From positions 124,001 to 188,000 of the forward strand of contig CALYLW010000042.1 in NCBI GenBank assembly GCA_944989445.1: a DNA stretch of 64,000 nt. The letters are read 5' to 3'. Position numbers and translations under genes: made by a program. How positions within the stretch are numbered: the first letter of the stretch is position 1; each line of letters opens with the position of its first letter. The stretch comes from Ampullaceana balthica (taxonomy: Eukaryota; Mollusca; Gastropoda; Lymnaeidae). Positions 57,905-64,000 of the stretch are shown in pieces. The notes below the pieces were generated by a model. That model worked only from the letters and a program-made list of their open reading frames with translations, did no database searches and was not told the DNA's origin.

Positions 57905-59055
57905 GTCTTAGGGTGTGTGTTAGGGCGGGTGATGGTGTTAGGGTGGGGTGTGTTAGGGGTGTGTGTTAGGGGTGTGTGTTAGGGGTGTGTGTTAGGGGTG
58001 TGTGTTAGGGGTGTGTGTTAGGGGTGTGTTAGGGGTGTGTTAGGGGTGTGTGTTAGGGGTGTGTGTTAGGGGTGTGTGTTAGGGTGTGTGTTAGGGGTGT
58101 GTGTTAGGGTGCGAATGGTGTTAGGGTGGGTGTGTTAGGGGTGTGTGTTAGGGGTGTCTGTTAGGGGTGTGTGTTAGGGTGCGAATGGTGTTAGGATGGG
58201 GTGTGTTAGGGTTTGTGTTAGGGGTGTGTGTTAGGGGTGTGTGTTAGAGGTGTGTGTTAGGGGTGTGTGTTATGGGGTGTGTGTTAGGGTTGTGTGTTAG
58301 GGTGGGTGTTTTAGGGTTTGTGTTAGGATGGGTGTGTTAGGGTGTGTGTTAGGGTGTGTTTTAGGGTGTGTGTTAGGGTGTGTGTTAGGATGAGTGTATT
58401 AGTGTGTGTGTTATGGTGTGTGTTAGGATGGGTGTGTTAGGGTGTGTGTTAGGATGGGTGTGTTAGGGTGTGTTTTAGGGTTTGTGTTAGGATGGGTGTG
58501 TTAGGGTGTGTGTTAGGGTGTGTTTTAGGGTGTGTGTTAGGGTGTGTGTTAGGGTGTGTGTTAGGGTGCGTGTTAGGGTGTGTGTTAGAGTGGGTGTGTT
58601 AGGGTGTGTGTTAGGGTGTGTGTTAGGGTGTGTGTTAGGGTGTGTGTTAGGGTGTGTGTTAGGATGGGTGTGTTCGGGTGTGTGTTAGGGTGTGTGTTAG
58701 GATGGGTGTGTTATGGAGTGTGTTAGGATGGGTGTGTTAGGATGTGTGTTAGGGTGTGTGCTAGGGTGTGTTTTAGGGTGCGTGTTAGGGTGGGTGTGTT
58801 AGGGGTGTGTGTTAGGGTTGTGTGTTAGGGTGCGAATGGAGTTAGGGTGTGGTGTGTTAGGTTTTGTGTTAGGGTGTGTTAGGGGTGTGTTAGGGTGGGT
58901 GTGTTAGGGGTGTTTTAGGGTGTGTGTTAGGGGTGGTGTGGGGGGTGTGTTAGGGGTGGGTGGGTGGGTGTTAGGTTTTTGTTAGGGTGTGTGTTAGGGT
59001 GGGTGTGTAGGGGTGTTTTAGGGGTGTGTTAGGGTGGGGGTAGGTGGGGTTGTTT
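57905..59055. repeat. TTAGGG-containing telomere-like minisatellite, about 1.1 kb
   Basis: Dozens of TTAGGG or TTAGGGG words spaced by GTGTGTG, giving a unit of about 11-13 bp, with variants such as TTAGGATGGG and TTAGGGTTTG. All have the same orientation (G-rich strand is plus). Metazoan telomeres are usually TTAGGG, but here the units are never head-to-tail hexamers, so this is telomere-like and not a proven telomere remnant. Confidence 0.93.
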
Positions 59056-59448
59056 GAAAGAATTTGGTGACAAAATGACGAAAAGCTTCTGTATGGGTGC
59101 TAAGTTTATGAAAATGTCGTTTTGTCACTTGTCGTTTTGTCTTTTTTCCTTTGTCGTTTTGTCATGAAACCCCTGAAACGTATGGCACCGAGAACTAATA
59201 CATATAGCACCTTAGTATTGATTCAAATGGCACTTTAGTACATACAAATGGCACTTAAATACTGAGTACTGTCCTGATTACATGTCACTTTTTAGAAAAT
59301 CAATTCGCGTTTATGTTTCATCCTACATTATCTTTTAAAGGAAAAACTTATCATTTTTGTTGTTTTTAATTAATTTTGTTTTAACCTAGAAATTTCCTTA
59401 ACGGACTTTAACTTTGATCTTGTGTCAGCCTTAACCACTAATATATAT

Positions 59449-59819
59449 TAGGGCTGGTACTGATTAATTTTTTGTGCGACTAATAAAAAAATTCGATTAA
59501 TTCTATTTTTTTATAACGCTTATGTAGATCCCGTTAAGTCGCGATTCATTATTGCACTAAGTTGTTTAAGTCGCGGCAATTCCATGACTCCCAAATTTTG
59601 TCACGTTCTGCTATGCAAGAAAAAAGGAATAAAAACATTTTTGTTTACGTATGCACGTCTAAATAAATTATGATACTAGGGAAAAGTATGTAAGTAATCA
59701 AAACTATAAATTATTATTAAATTGGAAAAAAAAAGATTAAAAATATTTTCTTAAATTTGTATCGAATTTTAATCGATTAATTAAAAAAATTTAATTAATC
59801 TTTAATTTCCGCAGCCCTA
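59449..59819. mobile_element. Small AT-rich MITE, hAT-like ends (371 bp)
   Basis: Begins TAGGGCTG and ends CAGCCCTA, flanked by ATATATAT and ATTTATAT (7 of 8 matching). The interior is AT-rich with repeated ATTAATCGATTAAT-like words. A similar right end is seen near 11980-12002. Confidence 0.65.
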
Positions 59820-59944
59820 ATTTATATATATATATATATTACTACAGCTTATGGTAAGTCGTTAGTGTGGACAAGTGTTCCCTTGTTTGAAGGTACCAAC
59901 CACTTTGATCGTGTTCATACAATGAAACCCTGCCAAGCTTATGT

Positions 59945-60235
59945 CAAACCACGCATGAACCACACCAAGCATGATGCACATCACGCACGAACCACATCAC
60001 GCACGAACCACGCCACGCATGAACCGCACCAAGCACAAACAAAACCAGCTATGAACCGCACCACGCATGATGCACATCACGCACGAACCACACCACGCAT
60101 GAACCGCAACAAGCACAAACAAAACCAGCCATGAACCGCACAACGCATGATGCACATCACGCACGAACCACACCACGCATGAACCGCACCAAGCACAAAC
60201 AAAACCAGCCATGAACCGCACCACGCATGGCCAAA
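59945..60235. repeat. 80-bp minisatellite, about 3.5 copies
   Basis: Units contain ATGAACCGCACCAAGCACAA, then ACAAAACCAGCCATG, then CGCATGATGCACATCACGCA. The open frames on both strands are artefacts of the repeat. Confidence 0.95.
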
Positions 60236-60521
60236 CATTGTCACCAAGACGCCAGGAATCATGCCGTTTGTGAGAAACGATCTAGTTTTAAATGTGTGTT
60301 GTCTACGTGGACTCATGATTACGGCCGTAGTCCGAAACGTCTATCCGACCAGTTCAGCTGTCAACCAGTCAACAAACGGCAACTCAACCAAGGCGTTGTC
60401 ATGGTAACCATAAGCGACGCTCTCTAAATTTCAACTTACAACAGTCTCGGATTAAACAATTAACCATTTTGTACAATTATTTATTGCTAGACGTCTTGTT
60501 TTGTTTGCTCCAGATGTGATA

Positions 60522-60622
60522 GCTAGATAAATGCGCACGTTAGTGACGTAAGAGATAAATGCGTACGTCGGTGACGTAATAGATAAATGCGTACGTCAAT
60601 GACGTAATAGATAAATGCGTAT
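60522..60622. repeat. 28-bp repeat with GTGACGTAA in each unit, 4 copies
   Basis: The unit is AGATAAATGCGTACGTCAGT followed by GACGTAAT. TGACGTAA is a close CRE/ATF-type sequence, present in three units. The fourth copy is partial. Confidence 0.93.
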
Positions 60623-61638
60623 ACTCGATATAAGCCATGACAGTCATAACTCTACGATTAAACCTGGTCACGTTGTAAGTTTTTAATAGTAAAAAAATAT
60701 ATATATGTGTAGTATTCTACACTAACATATGATTAATATTGGTCATCGGACAATACATACAAAATATGATGTACTATTGGCAATATAGAAACATGATAAC
60801 TTTCAGAAAATAAAATATTGGATAAGAATAAGATAAAACATGAAACATGATACAGATGGTATACTGCATTAAGATATGACGAAAATCGGAGAGCACATAT
60901 AAACTCAGGTATGAGATGGTGGATAAACACAAGATAAGTAGAAGTTATACAATACACACAAGAGAAGTATGAGATGGTGTAAAACTGCTTTAAATGCACA
61001 GACGTGAAGTTATGCAGCATATCCTCATAATAGAAGTACGTTCAACGTACGAATAATTCGTTTGAGCAGAACGCATCTGTTTATCGAGTATCTAAATCGG
61101 CTTTATAGTCAATGCAGCTGGTAAAATAAGACGTCTTAAGAGAACAAAGGTGAGATACGTTAAATTTAAAACGCTTTTGTAGGTATTCGGGCATTGCTCT
61201 TCACTCGCCGGATCACTTCTGACCGCTTGATCACTATGTGACACCAGAGGTGGGGTAAGGTGTGTGTGTCGTGGGGTGGGGGTGGGGGGTCACTGACACC
61301 TGGGTGATCTGCTGGCACACAGTCACTCCACCAACGGTAAAATAAATCTCTAACAGAATTCTTTCAATTGACGCCGCTAAATATGTGTCTGCTCTATTTT
61401 TTAAAATTATTTTTATTTATTAAAAAAAAACACAGTATAAAGATCAAGGATTCTTAAAAAGTTATTTACCTTGCAAGTCAGATTTATTACTGTTATTATA
61501 AACGGCATGCTAGAGATCTATGAATGAAAGGATTCGGGTTGGAATTTAATAAACATAAAAATGCCCTCACCCACTTTTAATTTTTTCCACAAAATCTAAA
61601 TAACATGTGATATTGGTTCCAGGTATTGATAGTTTTGG
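60623..61638. other. AT-rich gene-free stretch
   Basis: Loosely repeated GAAACATGATA and AGATGGT words at 60780-60990 and a GT/G-rich patch at 61255-61290. No gene is seen. Confidence 0.5.
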
Positions 61639-61723
61639 GATATTATCATTGTTTAAATGGGCCACCGAGAAGACGAGTTATGAGATATTATCATTGTTTA
61701 AATGGGCCACCGAGAAGTCGAGC
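61639..61723. repeat. 45-bp direct duplication
   Basis: Two copies of GATATTATCATTGTTTAAAT followed by GGGCCACCGAGAAG, 45 bp apart. Confidence 0.95.
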
Positions 61724-62079
61724 TATTTATAAACCGAGACTTGTATAGATCGCGTGCAAAACGGCGTGGTAACAGAAATCTTTTAGCTCCAAATTGTAAT
61801 ATATTGTTAATGATACATTTAAAATTCGTAGGGTGGCTAAAGTGGTCCTCACGCTAAAAGTTAGAGGGGTGTACAGGTCTGCTAAACAGGATATAACGTT
61901 TTTTTCATTATGTATATCAACTATAAACCACTGTAAAACTTGACAGATGGAATGATGTATAACCACTTGACCATCTAAACAATGCGATTGACTATTTTGA
62001 AGAATTTGAAAAAAAAGGTCTTAAGTGGACATATAGCTCAGAATAATCATCATACTAGACGTGCATTCACCACCAACCC

Positions 62080-62168
62080 CACACACAGACACACACAGAC
62101 ACACACACAGACACACACAGACACACACACAGACACACACAGACACACACAGACACACACACACACAC
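62080..62168. repeat. CACAGA/CA microsatellite
   Basis: A CA run with regular CAGACA interruptions. Confidence 0.97.
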
Positions 62169-62719
62169 TTATCAGCGCTGGTTCCAAATAAGTAGATAAT
62201 GCTACAATTACTCTTGAAATGGCTTGAGTCAAATATTGTTAAAACAGTTACAGCACTTGGTGATCATCAGAGAAAGGATAAAGCATCAATCTTAGTTTCG
62301 TATAAACAGTTTAGAGAACAAGTGGGCGGCCAGTTCTAACATTGCCTGAAAGGACGGAGTCAACGGAGTTTAGCTGGCAAGTCAAGGGGCTCTTTAGTTT
62401 TAAGATTCAGCCCATCGAGCCACATGACTGATGGACATACAGAGGCGGCGTCAGTTGGCTGGACAAGACTCGACTGTTCTTTCAAGACAAACTTGGGGTT
62501 CAGCACTTTAAACATTTTAAAGTAAATCGATCTTAAATCTTAGATATCAGGTACAGTTCTTGGGCTGCATGGGATTGTATAATGTCAGAAATATTGCGAG
62601 AAGGAAAGGGGCGTGGGAAATAACGAATATGGACGATTTTAAATATTATTTTCTGTTTAAAAAAATATTTTTTTTAAATATTTTTGTTTAAAACAATTAT
62701 TAGATGGTTTACTTTGACT

Positions 62720-63018
62720 AGACCACAACAGGGATTCCAACTGCAGACCACAACAGGGACTCCAACTGCCGGCATTGCAGCCTAGACACTGAAACAGTCG
62801 TGTATGTTGACTTCTAACGACGCACAGGACATAACCGCACAGGAAGGCTAGGGCGGAGAGAGAGTCCTACGCTCATGCAGACAATGTTGTAAGGCACTGC
62901 CCCCATGCAGACGGAGCAGTTGGCCCAGAGGCTAGGGCGGAGAGAGAGTCCTACGCTCATGCAGAAAATGTTGTAAGGCACTGCCCCCATGCAGACGGAG
63001 CAGTTGGCCCAGAGAGTA
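62720..63018. repeat. Two small tandem duplications (25 bp x2; 84 bp x2)
   Basis: GACCACAACAGGGATTCCAA is repeated at about 62721 and 62746. Then an 84-bp unit starting AGGCTAGGGCGGAGAGAGAG occurs at 62845 and 62929 with almost no differences. Confidence 0.94.
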
Positions 63019-63167
63019 ATCTCAGCGACTCGGGCTTACAGAATATGACATTAGATGACATTTAAGTAAAGTATCTAATGTCATATTTAATAAATCGCGA
63101 CTCAGACCTCAGCTGACAATTAAGTCAGGGACCAAAAGGTCAAATTTTGATGTTATTAAAGTCCAGA

Positions 63168-63410
63168 AGCGTCCAACCGCAGATACATGTCTAAGTTTAT
63201 GTTTTACATTGTTACAATATGGTATCCTCATCCAACCGCAGATACATGTCTAAGTATATGTTTTACATTGTTACAATATTGTATCCTCATCCAACCGCAG
63301 ATACATGTCTAAGTTTATGTTTTACATTGTTACAATATTGTATCCTCATCCATCCGCAGATACATGTCTAAGTATATGTTTTACATTGTTACAATATTGT
63401 ATCCTCGCAT
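63168..63410. repeat. 59-bp minisatellite, 4 copies
   Basis: Units contain TCCAACCGCAGATACATGTC, then TAAGTTTATGTTTTACATTG, then TTACAATATTGTATCCTC. Copies differ by single bases. Confidence 0.96.
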
Positions 63411-64000
63411 TAGCAACTAGATACACGACATATCAACGTCTAATATGTGTTATTTCTTACTTTAATACATTAATACAACCTTTGGCGTCTGGCTTCAGTT
63501 GGCATCCTTCAACATGCCAATGGCTATCTTGTCTATTGCAGACGTTACTTCCATACTGAAGATTATTGAGTTCTACCCTTATCCATTGTTTATGTTTAGT
63601 CGTGCATTTTTATTAGATTTTAAAATGTTTGTAGTGTATTGGATTTCTTGGTTTGTTCAGAAAACCCATTCTATGCCCGAATTCTAAGCGGAAATTCTTT
63701 TTCATAATTTTGCTCGAGTTATTCAACACGCAAAGTAACACGGGCAAATCAAAGACATACGTTCATAGTAGTTCATACGTCACAGTCTTATTGCCCTGAA
63801 TAAAACTGAACAATGTAACAAAACAAGACACACGGTATTTTAGTGACATGTTATCTTGATGTATGCGAAAACCCACCGCGAACCTCGTCTACTTGAACTC
63901 AACTTAGAACTATATAAGAAATATATAACATCAAATCAAAACAACAATTTGTAATGAACAACAAAAACAATGAATGATGACGCAGTAAAGTATCGAAAGT
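63411..64000. other. Right end of window, no gene recognised
   Basis: Unique AT-rich sequence. Short open frames here have no family signature. Confidence 0.5.

Noticed and set aside
57905..59055. True chromosome end
   Set aside because: Repeats are not pure TTAGGG hexamers and several kilobases of unique sequence and other repeats follow on the right.

Overview
This window looks like nuclear DNA of an animal, most likely an invertebrate and plausibly a mollusc. Its genes are split by AT-rich introns with GT-AG borders. It has no bacterial gene packing. It carries DNA transposons, a LINE and an unusual number of different minisatellites. The mollusc assignment is an inference; the sequence itself does not name the species.

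Layout. (1) Positions 1867-18779, plus strand: an eight-exon gene whose C-terminal 200 or so residues carry the conserved OGFr_N domain of the opioid growth factor receptor family (OGFR/OGFRL1). All seven internal junctions are phase-compatible, giving a 633-residue model. The N-terminal half is acidic and contains a 9-residue tandem repeat. Its introns hold two inverted copies of a non-autonomous hAT-type transposon with exact 8-bp target duplications, a decayed LINE, a tRNA-Val-like sequence, a pogo/Tigger-type element with TA duplication, and several minisatellites. (2) Positions 18780-28853: AT-rich convergent intergenic or 3'UTR DNA with almost no repeats. (3) Positions 28854-33277, minus strand: a three-exon coding region for a 1059-residue protein with three C2H2 zinc fingers, probably a nuclear transcription regulator, with a short upstream ORF overlapping its start and a likely 5'UTR intron. 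The OGFR-like and zinc-finger genes are convergent. (4) Positions 33.3-64 kb: no convincing protein gene. This is the upstream or first-intron territory of the zinc-finger gene, filled with about twenty unrelated tandem arrays, a second copy of a dispersed repeat, a long-TIR MITE, and possible promoter elements near 37.8 and 41.1 kb.

Most striking features. A roughly 3.9-kb array of about 80 copies of a 48-bp unit (53409-57288) carries in each unit a polypyrimidine tract plus AG and a near-perfect U1-complementary GGTAAGTAT, so it is a tandem array of miniature splice-site cassettes. Two intact inverted hAT copies have GGGTACCCG palindromes near their ends. A roughly 1.1-kb TTAGGG-containing array lies at 57.9-59.0 kb. 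The OGFR-like protein has a PIP-box-like QSTLDDFV beside a basic nuclear-localisation segment. Long open frames in the tandem arrays are artefacts of unit length and are not called as genes.
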